The notes under the pieces were generated by a model. That model was not told where the DNA came from and made no database searches. It saw nothing but the letters and a program-made list of their open reading frames with translations. Below are positions 1 through 8,527 of a stretch of 64,000 nt of DNA, piece by piece. The stretch is from Clostridiales bacterium (GTDB lineage: Bacteria > Acidobacteriota > Aminicenantia > Aminicenantales > UBA8522). The stretch covers positions 1-64,000 of the forward strand of contig JARYMI010000009.1 in the NCBI GenBank assembly GCA_029907205.1, in the 5' to 3' direction. Position 1 is the stretch's first letter. Each line of letters opens with the position of its first letter. Both the position numbers and the translations under genes were made by a program.

Positions 1-291
1 TCTCTTGAACGATGCTCTCTGACTGCGAAAAGCAGGGCTCTAAAAATTCCTAACGGCAATTTTGGGTAACAGCCCTGATTATCCATTTTTTTGGATTTTA
101 ATTCAAAAATTTGAATTGACACCGATTTCAGCTCAAGGGACACAGCGAGGCGCTGGGGAGCAAGAATCCGGATAAATTCCTCTGCGACGATCGGGGTTAT
201 CATAGGGCGCCGCCGTGAGGCAAAATCAGCGCACGAACGCTCACTCAGCCAGCGCAGCATAAAACGAAACTTTTTTAGCCGGCGTCGAGGT

Positions 292-690
292 TCAGCCCTG
301 TTTCTCTTCGTCTTCGGCGATTTCCTGACAGAGTTTATAGACTTTTTTCATCAAGACTGATGTCTCAAAAGGCTTTTCGACGAATTCATCAGCCATTGAC
401 TCGCGGAGTGCGTCTTTTGCTGTCGCGCCTTTATAAACAGCGGTCATCAGGATGACCTTTGTTCGGCTCAACTCCGGGTGTTGTTTGATCCTTTTACAGA
501 CTTCGATGCCGTCGATTTTGGGCAATAGAAAATCGCAGATAACAATGTCTGGCTTCTCCTGGATAGCCAGTTCATAGCCAGATTCCCCATCGCGAGTAGA
601 AAAGACGTAAAATTCGCTTCTGGTCAGGATGCCCTCAAGGAGACGAACCGTGACTCTGTCGTCGTCGATGACGACAATCTTGTTGTTCAT
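292..690 (-). CDS. Single-domain response regulator (CheY-like receiver)
   Basis: This 132-residue protein is only a receiver domain, the usual length for CheY/Spo0F-type regulators. The acidic pocket is D9-D11, the phospho-acceptor is D53 in ICDFLLP, the switch Thr is T83 in MTAV, and the conserved Lys is K106 in EKPF. It has no output domain, so it probably works by protein-protein contact with an unlinked kinase or effector. The start is the ATG at 690, preceded by a purine-rich stretch. A strong promoter lies just upstream. It is divergently transcribed from the DUF6599/DUF362 genes. No histidine kinase is in the window, so its partner is unknown. Confidence 0.93.
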   Translation of the reverse strand: MNNKIVVIDDDRVTVRLLEGILTRSEFYVFSTRDGESGYELAIQEKPDIVICDFLLPKIDGIEVCKRIKQHPELSRTKVILMTAVYKGATAKDALRESMADEFVEKPFETSVLMKKVYKLCQEIAEDEEKQG

Positions 691-734
691 TGCCGGGCGG
701 CTTTTTTCCTTTTAGGTCCAAGCTAAGAGCCTAA

Positions 735-764
735 AATATACTGCCTGAAGATAAACTCTGTCAA
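735..764 (-). promoter_or_regulatory. Sigma70-type promoter of the response regulator
   Basis: On the minus strand TTGACA is followed by 18 bases and TATATT. The predicted start of transcription leaves a leader of about 35-40 bases before the ATG at 690. Confidence 0.65.
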
Positions 765-798
765 ATTGTTTCAGCCCGAGCATCAGGCGGGCTCTGGC

Positions 799-827
799 TT
801 GACTTGCCTTGCCTGGTGGTGTAATAA
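799..827 (+). promoter_or_regulatory. Sigma70-type promoter for the DUF6599/DUF362 genes
   Basis: TTGACT, 17 bases, TAATAA. The expected +1 is near 834, about 24 bases before the ATG at 858. It is back-to-back with the response regulator promoter. Confidence 0.6.
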
Positions 828-857
828 GTCCGACGAGCCCCGGATAAGAGCTTCTGG

Positions 858-1157
858 ATGAAATCGTCTATTCTTAGATTTCATGTTATCTTGCTCGCCA
901 TTTTCGTTACGGGAGGCGAAGAAACGGCCAAGCTTTTAGTTGTCCGCTATCCCGATGAATCACAGGCGGAGGCCGCTTGTCAATCCTTCTCGGAAGGCTA
1001 TCTGCCGGACGCCAAACGAAGCGGAGCAGCGAGAGTCGAAAATAAAAAATGGATGCTCGGCCGGAGGCATCAAAATTTTGTGGCCGTCGTTTTCGAGGCC
1101 GCATCCAAAGAGCGGGCAGAAAGCCTCTTCGCCGCCGTGCGCTTTCCCGCCAAGTGA
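858..1157 (+). CDS. Short DUF6599-like protein, probably an internally deleted copy
   Basis: The 99-residue product begins with a hydrophobic signal-like segment (about residues 6-18). It then runs directly into a segment (KLLVVRYPDE ... AVVFEAASKERAESLF) that resembles the C-terminal part of DUF6599 proteins, which are normally a few hundred residues long and often precede DUF362 genes. I infer that the middle of the protein has been lost. The promoter 30 bases upstream suggests it is still transcribed. It ends 7 bases before the DUF362 gene, so the two probably form one operon. The family assignment is from memory of the motif pattern and is moderate at best. Confidence 0.5.
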   Translation: MKSSILRFHVILLAIFVTGGEETAKLLVVRYPDESQAEAACQSFSEGYLPDAKRSGAARVENKKWMLGRRHQNFVAVVFEAASKERAESLFAAVRFPAK

Positions 1158-1164
1158 GGCCATC

Positions 1165-2049
1165 ATGAAAAATATCGTCACCCGCCGCGATTTCATCCGG
1201 GGAACAGCCGCGGCCGTACTGGGCGCCGCAGCCGCCGGCCTCTCCAAAGTGTCGCCAGCCCAGGAGTCTAAATCTCGCGTTATCCTCATCCGGCATCCCG
1301 ATGCTCTTGACGAAAACTCCGAGTTCAATGAAGCGGTTATCCAGCAAATGTTAGACGAGGCTGTGATGAAGCTCGTCGACCAGAGCGATCCCGTTGCGGC
1401 CTTCCGGCTGCTCGTCAAGCCCGATGATATCGTCGGAATCAAAAGCAACGTCTGGTCGTATCTTCCCACGCCGGCAGCCGTCGAAAGGGCAATAAAGCGC
1501 CGGCTGTTAGACGCCGGGGTCAGGGAAGAAAATATCAGCATCGACGACCACACCGTGCGGACCAACCAGATTTTTGTCAAATCGACGGCTCTCATCAACG
1601 TGAGACCGCTCAGAACGCATTACCTGGCGGGAATTTCCGGCTGCATCAAGAATTACATCATGTTCGGCGAATCCCAGGAAGCCTTCCATCCCGACAGTTG
1701 CGCCTCGCTGGGGTCAGCCTTTCTCCTTCCCCAGGTCAAGGGGAAGACCCGGCTGAATATCCTTTGCGCCCTGACACCCCAGTACCACGGCCGCGGTCCT
1801 CATCATTTTAGCAGGCGCTTTGTGTGGAACTACAAGGGTCTCCTGGTCAGCCAGGACCCCGTGGCAGTGGATGCCATCGCGCTGAGGCTGATCATGGCCA
1901 AACGCCGCCTGGAACTCGGGCCCGGTCAAGAGCTGCCGCCCGTTCCAAAACATATCCAGATCGCCGATACAAAATACGGCCTTGGCACGAGCGACCTCAA
2001 CAAGATTGAGCTCATAAAGTTGGGCTGGCTCGACGGCGTGATGATCTAG
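1165..2049 (+). CDS. Tat-exported DUF362 family protein
   Basis: I place the start at the ATG at 1165, not the upstream ORF start. The protein then opens with a twin-arginine signal (RRDFIRG, followed by an Ala-rich hydrophobic stretch and an AxA-like end near SPAQ). The mature part matches the DUF362 pattern: IIRHPDAL, then IVGIKSNVW, a His/Thr-rich centre, and a C-terminal VSQDPVAVDAIALRL segment. The biochemical role of DUF362 is not established; some members carry extra ferredoxin domains, but this one has none. Tat export implies folding in the cytoplasm, possibly with a cofactor. It follows the DUF6599 fragment by 7 bases and precedes the LVIVD protein. Confidence 0.85.
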   Translation: MKNIVTRRDFIRGTAAAVLGAAAAGLSKVSPAQESKSRVILIRHPDALDENSEFNEAVIQQMLDEAVMKLVDQSDPVAAFRLLVKPDDIVGIKSNVWSYLPTPAAVERAIKRRLLDAGVREENISIDDHTVRTNQIFVKSTALINVRPLRTHYLAGISGCIKNYIMFGESQEAFHPDSCASLGSAFLLPQVKGKTRLNILCALTPQYHGRGPHHFSRRFVWNYKGLLVSQDPVAVDAIALRLIMAKRRLELGPGQELPPVPKHIQIADTKYGLGTSDLNKIELIKLGWLDGVMI

Positions 2050-2094
2050 CCAATTTATGGGCTGGCTGGATTGAGGAATAACAAAGGACAAGAA

Positions 2095-3960
2095 ATGTTG
2101 AAAAACAAACCTCAAATCGCAACGATCATTATTGCCGGGATATTAGCCGGATTCCTTGGGGCGGAGCGGCTGATGGAAGGACAATCGCGCGGTGGCTTCC
2201 CCTCTAGATTGACCTACGCAGGATCGGCGCTGTGGACGAAAGCCCATGATATTTCCATCGAGGAGAATCTCGGTTACTGCGCTTTCCTCAACGGCCTCGT
2301 TGTGCTCGACTTGAGTGACCTGAAAAAGCCAACGCTCCTTTCTCAGCTCTATTTGGGCGGGGGGTACGCCATTGCGGTCCGGCAGAAAACGGCTTATGTA
2401 GCCGCCGGAAAGGAAGGGCTAAAAATCATCGATGTCTCTGACCCGAAGTCCCCCCTGCTCAAGGGCGGCATGGATACAAACGGCGAAGCCCGCGATGTCG
2501 CCTTGAGCAAATCCTATGCTTTTATAGCGGACGGCGCTGAAGGGTTGGTTATCATTGATATCAGCAACCCAGCCGACCCAAAAACCGCGGGAAAGTGGGA
2601 TTCGCCCGGGGAATCCATGGGGATAGTCGTCAGGGATGAGGTCGCTTACATTGCGGACGGGAGCGCAGGGCTTCAGGTTGTCAATGTCAAAGATCCTGCC
2701 AAGGCCACGTCGGTCGGTGCCTGCGACACCGACGGCACCGCAGAGGATATCGCAATTTCAGGAAACCATGCTTATATCGCCGATGGCTCCTCGGGCCTCA
2801 AGGTCATGGACATCAGCAAGCCATTTGCTCCCAGGCAAATCGCGTCCCTGACCACATCGGGATATTGCCGCGGAGTGTCTGCAGACGGGAGCTTGCTCGG
2901 CGCCGGCAACCTCTATGACGGCGGCTACCAGGTCATTGACATCTCTAATCCTGCTGCGCCGGTCATTCTCGCCACCAAGAAATACACCATGTACAACGAG
3001 AGCTGGAATGTCGTTTTGAGGGGAAACCGGCTCTGCGTCCTGGACTATTTTTCGGGAATCGGTTTCTTTGATCTTTCAGCGCCCGATAAACCGGCAATGA
3101 CCGGTTTCTTTCTCACGCCGAGCTCGATCATTGCTGCCGCTTTCCAGGATCAAACGGTCTATGCCGTTGGAGAATTGTCCGGGCTGCGCGTCCTTGATAT
3201 CAGCGACCCGCTCTGTCTGCGGCCTCTTGCAGCAACAAACATTTTCCGCGGCGTCCACGGCCTGGCTGTTAGCGGCGCCTACGCCTATGTCACTGACCGC
3301 TGGTCCATCCGGGTTTTCGATGTCAGGAATCCTTCCGAAGCACGCCAAGTGCACGCGATCCGGATTCCCAGCGGCGTGCCCAGGACGGTCGTCGTCAAAG
3401 GCTCAATCGCTTATCTTACGGCCGACCACGCCGGTCTCTATATCATCGACATTACCGACCCGCGAGCCGCAAAGATTCTGGGCAACTATCCGGTGCCGAG
3501 GTTCACTTACGGGATGGACATCGATGGTAACTTCGCCTATCTCGCCAACAGCGATACGGGGTTTCATGTTGTGGATATCCGAAACCCCGCTTCTCCCAAG
3601 CTTCGGCGCTCCATCAAGCTCGAGGGCGAGCCCTGCGGCGTGGCTGTTCAGGGCAAGAATGCGTATGTTACCTGCGGTGAATCAGGGCTTTATGTTGTGG
3701 ACATCAGCAACCCCGATGCTCCAAAGGTCGCCGGTTCCTGCGCGACAGAGGATTTCGCCAACGGAATTGCGGTGAGCGGCAATTTTGCTTACGTGACGGA
3801 TGGAAACGCGGGCATAAAGAAAATCGATATCAGCCGGCCCGAATCTCTGAGAGTGGTGGCCTCGTTCGATACGCCGGGTGAATCGACCTGTCCAGTGCTG
3901 GCCGGCGAATTCCTCATCGTCCCCGACGCTTTCTCGCTCTTTGTCTTCGGGAAGAATTAG
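2095..3960 (+). CDS. Secreted LVIVD-repeat beta-propeller-like protein
   Basis: The start is the ATG at 2095, with AAAGGA upstream; the ORF-track start is a TTG 24 bases earlier. An N-terminal hydrophobic segment (IATIIIAGILAGFLG) acts as a signal or anchor. The rest is about a dozen tandem repeats of roughly 40-45 residues with the form GLxVIDISNPxxPxxxG, as in GLVIIDISNP and GLYVVDISNP. These are LVIVD repeats, expected to fold as propeller blades on the cell surface or in the periplasm. No catalytic motif is visible, so the likely role is binding or adhesion. It follows the DUF362 gene by 45 bases and may share its transcript. Confidence 0.85.
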   Translation: MLKNKPQIATIIIAGILAGFLGAERLMEGQSRGGFPSRLTYAGSALWTKAHDISIEENLGYCAFLNGLVVLDLSDLKKPTLLSQLYLGGGYAIAVRQKTAYVAAGKEGLKIIDVSDPKSPLLKGGMDTNGEARDVALSKSYAFIADGAEGLVIIDISNPADPKTAGKWDSPGESMGIVVRDEVAYIADGSAGLQVVNVKDPAKATSVGACDTDGTAEDIAISGNHAYIADGSSGLKVMDISKPFAPRQIASLTTSGYCRGVSADGSLLGAGNLYDGGYQVIDISNPAAPVILATKKYTMYNESWNVVLRGNRLCVLDYFSGIGFFDLSAPDKPAMTGFFLTPSSIIAAAFQDQTVYAVGELSGLRVLDISDPLCLRPLAATNIFRGVHGLAVSGAYAYVTDRWSIRVFDVRNPSEARQVHAIRIPSGVPRTVVVKGSIAYLTADHAGLYIIDITDPRAAKILGNYPVPRFTYGMDIDGNFAYLANSDTGFHVVDIRNPASPKLRRSIKLEGEPCGVAVQGKNAYVTCGESGLYVVDISNPDAPKVAGSCATEDFANGIAVSGNFAYVTDGNAGIKKIDISRPESLRVVASFDTPGESTCPVLAGEFLIVPDAFSLFVFGKN

Positions 3961-4007
3961 GCTCAAGCCTTTTTCAAAAGGCAGGTTATTCAAAAAAGGA
4001 GAGATTG

Positions 4008-5612
4008 ATGAAGCGAGCCGGGAAAAATAAGAGTGGGCTTTTCGTTCTATGGTCCCTGTCTTTCGTGATTTTTTCTTTAACCTCTTCCTCTTTTTCATCC
4101 CTTCCCGGAGACAGGGCACGGGAAAACATCCTGGCGAGCTGGGGCCAGCGGCAAGAGTTCGAGAGTTTCCTAGCCTCAAAGAGAGCGGCCATCGTCCAGG
4201 AATACATGGAGTTTCTCGCCATTCCCAACGTAGCCGCGGACAGAGAGAATATGCGTCGCAACGCCCTTTTCATCCAGGCCATGTTAGAACGCCGGGGGGT
4301 CAGGGCCAGCCTTATCGAACAGGAAGGATGCCCGCCGCTCGTCTGCGGAGAGTTGGTGGTGCCCGGCGCATCGAAGACTTTGCTTCTCTATGCCCATTAT
4401 GACGGCCAGCCCGTCAACCCATCCGAATGGACCTCCCCTCCCTGGAAGCCTGTGTTAAGGGATGGCTTACTCGAAGAAGGGGGAAAGGAAATTCCCGTCA
4501 GCGTTCTCGAAAAATCTTCAGGAGAAGAATTCCGGTTGTATGCCCGTTCGGCGAGCGACGACAAGGCGCCGATCATGGCTGTGGCCGCCGCCCTTGATTT
4601 TTTAAGGAGCCGGTCGCTTGAACTCTCAATCAACGTGAAGTTCCTGTTTGAAGGCGAGGAAGAAGCTGGATCGCCTCATCTTCTTGGCCTTCTCGAAAAG
4701 AACAAAAGCCTTCTTTCTGGCCACGGAATCCTCCTCTGCGACGGCCCGGTCCACCAGACACGAAGGCCTCAAATCGTTTTCGGCGCGAGGGGGATGCTCG
4801 ACTTGGAGATGACCGTCTACGGTCCCAAGAGAGCCCTCCACAGCGGCCACTACGGCAACTGGGCGCCCAACCCGGCCGCCCTGCTGGCCAATCTCCTCGC
4901 CACGATGCGCGACAGCAGAGGAAAAATCCTCATCGAAAATTTCTACGGCGATGTCGTGCCGCTCACGGCCGAAGAACGACAGGCGATTGCTGAAGCTCCT
5001 CAAATCGATGCCCTGCTCCTCCAAGAATTCGAGCTCGCCTGGAGCGAGGACCAGAAGTACCGCCTGGAGCAACGGATCATGCTGCCGGCCATGAACATCC
5101 GGGGCCTTGAATCCGGCCATGTGGAAGAAAAGGCCGCTAATGCGATTCCGACAGAAGCGAAAGCCTCTGTCGATTTCCGGCTTGTCCCCCATCAAACTCC
5201 GCAAAAAGTCAGGGAGCTTGTGGAGAAGCACTTCCTCAAACAGGGTTTCCACATTGTTGATTCAACCCCGGACAGAGAGACGAGGCTCAAGCACCCACGT
5301 CTGGTCAAGCTTGAATGGGGCGAAGGATATCCGCCGGCGCGGACGCCCATGAGTGCGCCTTTTGCCAAAGCGGTCGTTCACTCCTTGGAGAAAGTGGCCG
5401 GGCCTTCCTTGATCAAAATGCCGAGTCTGGGCGGCAGCATCCCCATGCGGGGAATCATGGACGTCTTGGAGATCGACGCCATCCTTCTTCCCATCGTCAA
5501 CCACGACAACAACCAGCACGGCCCCAACGAAAACCTTCGTCTCCAGAACCTCTGGGAAGGCATTGCGCTTTTTTCATCTCTTTTCGCCGGCTTGGGCAAA
5601 CACTGGCTTTAG
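4008..5612 (+). CDS. Exported M20-family metallopeptidase
   Basis: The ATG at 4008 has a good site (AAAGGAGAG) upstream. Residues about 8-28 form a signal peptide (LFVLWSLSFVIFSL). The catalytic domain shows the M20 zinc motifs: YAHYDGQP, the RSASDDKAPIMA segment, FEGEEEAGS with the general-base Glu, and the C-terminal HDNNQHGPNENLR. The length (534 aa) suits the M20 dipeptidase/carboxypeptidase group with a central dimerisation domain. It probably hydrolyses peptides outside the cytoplasm. Exact specificity cannot be read from sequence. Confidence 0.9.
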   Translation: MKRAGKNKSGLFVLWSLSFVIFSLTSSSFSSLPGDRARENILASWGQRQEFESFLASKRAAIVQEYMEFLAIPNVAADRENMRRNALFIQAMLERRGVRASLIEQEGCPPLVCGELVVPGASKTLLLYAHYDGQPVNPSEWTSPPWKPVLRDGLLEEGGKEIPVSVLEKSSGEEFRLYARSASDDKAPIMAVAAALDFLRSRSLELSINVKFLFEGEEEAGSPHLLGLLEKNKSLLSGHGILLCDGPVHQTRRPQIVFGARGMLDLEMTVYGPKRALHSGHYGNWAPNPAALLANLLATMRDSRGKILIENFYGDVVPLTAEERQAIAEAPQIDALLLQEFELAWSEDQKYRLEQRIMLPAMNIRGLESGHVEEKAANAIPTEAKASVDFRLVPHQTPQKVRELVEKHFLKQGFHIVDSTPDRETRLKHPRLVKLEWGEGYPPARTPMSAPFAKAVVHSLEKVAGPSLIKMPSLGGSIPMRGIMDVLEIDAILLPIVNHDNNQHGPNENLRLQNLWEGIALFSSLFAGLGKHWL

Positions 5613-5638
5613 GGTCCGGCTACATCAAGACGACACAG

Positions 5639-5818
5639 AAGCATCTCCCACTTTGTGATTTTTATGAAGGGTGCAGGAGGCTGCCCTGAAGCCCCCGTAG
5701 CGGAGGGGGGACCCGTCGGCTTCACCGACGGGGGGAACCCACGGGACTGGTTCCCCGGGGTGCGGGGGCCAAAGGGCAGCTTCCTGCACCCTATTGAATT
5801 ACATAAACGGAGATGCTT
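5639..5818 (+). repeat. 180-bp quasi-palindromic element, core type 1, copy 1
   Basis: The outer ends AAGCATCTCC and GGAGATGCTT are inverted. Inside lies a second inverted pair, GGGTGCAGGAGGCTGCCC / GGGCAGCTTCCTGCACCC (5669-5791). The core contains the hairpin CCCGTCGGC...CCGACGGG and GGTTCCCCGGGG. The same core recurs at 28.97, 30.82 and 38.67 kb. It sits between the M20 and M48 genes and encodes nothing credible. Confidence 0.9.
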
Positions 5819-5828
5819 GCAGAGGGCG

Positions 5829-5858
5829 TTGACGAGGGGCGATCATTTCCGACATAAT
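5829..5858 (+). promoter_or_regulatory. Promoter of the M48 lipoprotein gene
   Basis: TTGACG, 18 bases, CATAAT, starting 10 bases after the end of repeat copy 1. The ATG is at 5894. Confidence 0.5.
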
Positions 5859-5893
5859 GCGTGTGAAAAGCTTTTTCCTGAAAAGAGGCGTCA

Positions 5894-7324
5894 ATGAAAA
5901 AAATCGGCATTGTTCTTGGCATATCTATTGCGCTCTTGAGCGCCCTGGGGTGCGCCGTCAACCCTGTCACGGGCAAAAAGGAGCTTAGCCTTATCTCCAA
6001 CGAACAGGAGGTCGCCCTCGGCCAGCAGACCGATGGCGAGATTCGCCAGCAGTTCGGCGTCTATGACGACCCTTCGCTTACCTCCTACGTCGAGAGCATA
6101 GGAAAGGCTCTTGTTCCGTATGCTCACCGGCCAGAGCTTGAGTACCACTTTGCTGTCCTGGATACTCCCGTCGTCAACGCCTTCGCCGTGCCGGGCGGTT
6201 ACATCTACCTGACCAGGGGCATCCTCGCTTTGATGAACTCGGAGGCCGAGATGGCTGTTGTTCTCGGCCACGAGCTCGGCCATGTCAATGCCCGGCACAG
6301 CATCCGGCGGATGAGCCAGATGATGCTGGCCCAGGTCGGCCTGGCAGTGGGAAGCGCGCTGAGCGAGACAGTGGCCAAAATTTCCGGCCTCGCTGGAGTA
6401 GGAATACAACTCCTTTTCCTCAAGTACAGCCGCGACGACGAATACCAGGCCGACTCCCTCGGAGTGGAGTATTCCAGAAAAGGGGGCTTTAACCCAGGCG
6501 AGATGATCGGTTTTTTTGCCTCCCTTGAAAAATTGGGCGACTTGTCGGGCGGCCGGAGTCTGCCGGGTTTTCTCTCTACCCATCCGCTGACCAAGGACCG
6601 AATCCAGGAGGTCCAGCTCATGCTCACAGCAAGCGACCAGACGCTTGCCCGCAACGAAAACACCTACCTCAAAAAGATAGCCGGCCTTATTTACGGCGAC
6701 GACCCACGCCAGGGATACGTGGAAGGACAGGCGTTTTACCACCCCGAGCTGGCCTTCACCTTTTCTGTTCCGGAAGGCTGGTCAGTCCAGAACACGCCAG
6801 CCAGGGTCGTTCTTGTCTCCAAGGACAAGAACGCAGCGCTTCTTCTTCAGGCTGAAAAAAGCGCCGACCCTCTCTCCGATTACGCCCGCAAGAAAGGCGA
6901 GACCATCAAGGGCGGACGGCTGGTGAGCGAGGACCGGCTCAACGTCCCCGGGTTTTCGTCTTTTCACCAGATCTATGATGTTTCTGAGGAGAACGGTGAC
7001 CTGCTCCGCCTCCGTCTTTCTCTCATCCGCAAAGGAGACCTTGTCTACTCTCTTTCTGCCCTTGCCAAGTCTCTGGATTTTGCGAGCTACGATTCTTTAT
7101 TCAAGCGGACAGTCCAGTCTTTCAGCGAGCTCCGTGACCCGAAATATCTGCAGCGCAGCCCCTTGCGTCTTCGCCTCGCTGAGGCCGACGGCCGTCAGGC
7201 GCTCCAGGAAATTTTTGTCCGGGCGGGGATGAAAAAGGAGCTCTGGCCCCAATTTGCCATCATGAACGGAACGGAGCTCGATGCGGTTCCTCCCGCCGGC
7301 CAGCTGATCAAAACGGCCTCCTGA
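5894..7324 (+). CDS. M48-family zinc metalloprotease, predicted lipoprotein
   Basis: A short signal peptide ends at a lipobox-like LSALGC, so the protein is probably lipid-anchored and acts outside the cytoplasm. The zinc motif HELGHVNARH lies near residue 125, and the third ligand region is YQADSLGVEY. This layout, and the NPVTGKKEL start after the lipid Cys, match the M48 proteins of the BepA/LoiP type that take part in envelope quality control. The C-terminal part (from about residue 275) is a separate domain starting FYHPELAFTFSVPEGW. The length is 476 aa. It has its own promoter and stands alone between two repeat elements. Confidence 0.93.
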   Translation: MKKIGIVLGISIALLSALGCAVNPVTGKKELSLISNEQEVALGQQTDGEIRQQFGVYDDPSLTSYVESIGKALVPYAHRPELEYHFAVLDTPVVNAFAVPGGYIYLTRGILALMNSEAEMAVVLGHELGHVNARHSIRRMSQMMLAQVGLAVGSALSETVAKISGLAGVGIQLLFLKYSRDDEYQADSLGVEYSRKGGFNPGEMIGFFASLEKLGDLSGGRSLPGFLSTHPLTKDRIQEVQLMLTASDQTLARNENTYLKKIAGLIYGDDPRQGYVEGQAFYHPELAFTFSVPEGWSVQNTPARVVLVSKDKNAALLLQAEKSADPLSDYARKKGETIKGGRLVSEDRLNVPGFSSFHQIYDVSEENGDLLRLRLSLIRKGDLVYSLSALAKSLDFASYDSLFKRTVQSFSELRDPKYLQRSPLRLRLAEADGRQALQEIFVRAGMKKELWPQFAIMNGTELDAVPPAGQLIKTAS

Positions 7325-7342
7325 GTCTCTGCCTCCCTTGGG

Positions 7343-7535
7343 TGATCATTTCCATTTTGGTAATAGAGTGGGGTCCTGTCGTGGTTCACCCCCGGCGCCC
7401 CTTCGCGGACGCATTTGTTAATTATTGGGCCGCAAGTTGTGCGGCATCAAACGCTTGGGTCGGCGGGGGGCCCCCGAACCACGCCACCCCACTCTTCTAT
7501 CCTGGAAGAATATCACATCATCATAAAAGATGCTT
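7343..7535 (+). repeat. Quasi-palindromic element, divergent core (type 2-like), copy C
   Basis: The inner inverted ends are ATAGAGTGGGGT...CGTGGTTC and GAACCACG...ACCCCACTCTTCTAT (7363-7500). GGGTCCTGTC and GCCACCCC match the ends of the type-2 copies at 10.3 and 30.5 kb. The right outer end AAGATGCTT and the nearby ATCACATCAT match the other members. At about 193 bp it is slightly longer than the rest, and its central loop is unlike the others. Confidence 0.7.
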
Positions 7536-7553
7536 CTCTCCCGTGGTATCAAT

Positions 7554-7582
7554 TTGACCTTTGGCAGGTGGTTTGCTATAAA
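7554..7582 (+). promoter_or_regulatory. Promoter of the EamA transporter gene
   Basis: TTGACC, 17 bases, TATAAA. The expected +1 is near 7589, which rules out the ORF-track start at 7530 and supports the ATG at 7602. Confidence 0.65.
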
Positions 7583-7601
7583 TGGCGGCTCGTTGGAAAG
7601 A

Positions 7602-8516
7602 ATGGAGACGTTCTTCAATTCGCTCGAGAGTTATCCTCACCTGGGTGAAGTCCTGTCGGTTGGCTCGGGTTTTATCTGGGCTGTCTCCGTCCTCCTTTTC
7701 CGGGTGAGCGGACGTGCCGTCCATCCGATCAGCCTCAATTTTTTCAAGTGCGGCCTGTCCGTACTTCTCCTCATCCCGACCGGCGCTCTTTTGGGACTGC
7801 CGCTCCTGCCATCCCTTCCGGCTCAGGATTATGGAATGATGATTCTGAGCGGATTTATCGGAATAGCCCTCTCTGACACGCTTTTCTTTTATTGCCTCAA
7901 CCTCCTCGGCGCCAGCCTGACAGCCATCGTCGATTGCCTCTACAGCCCGTTTATCATCATCTCTTCCGTCCTTTTTATCGGCGAGAGGATGAGCCCTCAT
8001 CAGGTTGGCGGCGTCGCGCTTATTCTCATCGCTGTGCTCAGCATCTCGGTAAAAAAGGGAGAGGCTGTGCCGCCGCGCCAGAAACTGGTCTTAGGTGTGG
8101 GGTTAGGCGTCCTGGCCATGCTCACCCAGGCCGTAGGAGTCGTCATGATGAAGCCCTTGCTCGACCGCTCGCCGCTTCTCTGGGCGACGCTCGTGCGAAT
8201 CGGGACAGCAGCCGTCGCGCTGGGCGGTTTCCTTGCTCTCCACCCTCGGGCCCGCCGCCTCTTGAGACCTCTCGCAGCCCCTTCCAACTGGCGGGCAATG
8301 ATTCCCGCATCTTTCCTTGGAGCTTATGTCGGACTCGTCGCCTGGATGGCAGGGATGAAGTACACGTTCGCTTCAGTGGCCGCGCCGCTCAACCAGCTCC
8401 ACACGGTCTTTATCTTCGTCCTTGCGGCCATTTTCCTCCGGGAAAAGGTTACTCCGGCCAAGCTCGTATCGCTCATCCTGGCTGCTGTGGGAGCCACTCT
8501 CGTCTCCTGGTCCTGA
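7602..8516 (+). CDS. EamA/DMT-family transporter
   Basis: The start at METFFNSLE (ATG 7602) is chosen because the promoter lies at 7554-7582 and GGAAAG precedes it. The 304-residue product has about ten hydrophobic segments in two similar halves, the drug/metabolite transporter layout. The second half carries the typical LNQLHTVFIFVLAAIFLREKV pattern near the C-terminus. It is an inner-membrane transporter of unknown small-molecule substrate. It converges on the UroD-like gene, whose stop is 12 bases away. Confidence 0.88.
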   Translation: METFFNSLESYPHLGEVLSVGSGFIWAVSVLLFRVSGRAVHPISLNFFKCGLSVLLLIPTGALLGLPLLPSLPAQDYGMMILSGFIGIALSDTLFFYCLNLLGASLTAIVDCLYSPFIIISSVLFIGERMSPHQVGGVALILIAVLSISVKKGEAVPPRQKLVLGVGLGVLAMLTQAVGVVMMKPLLDRSPLLWATLVRIGTAAVALGGFLALHPRARRLLRPLAAPSNWRAMIPASFLGAYVGLVAWMAGMKYTFASVAAPLNQLHTVFIFVLAAIFLREKVTPAKLVSLILAAVGATLVSWS

Positions 8517-8527
8517 AAGACCAGAAT

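Noticed and set aside
1-291. AATTCAAA-AA-TTTGAATT palindrome at 100-117 as an operator or terminator
   Set aside because: It is an isolated AT-rich palindrome with no adjacent promoter or gene end close by; not enough to call.
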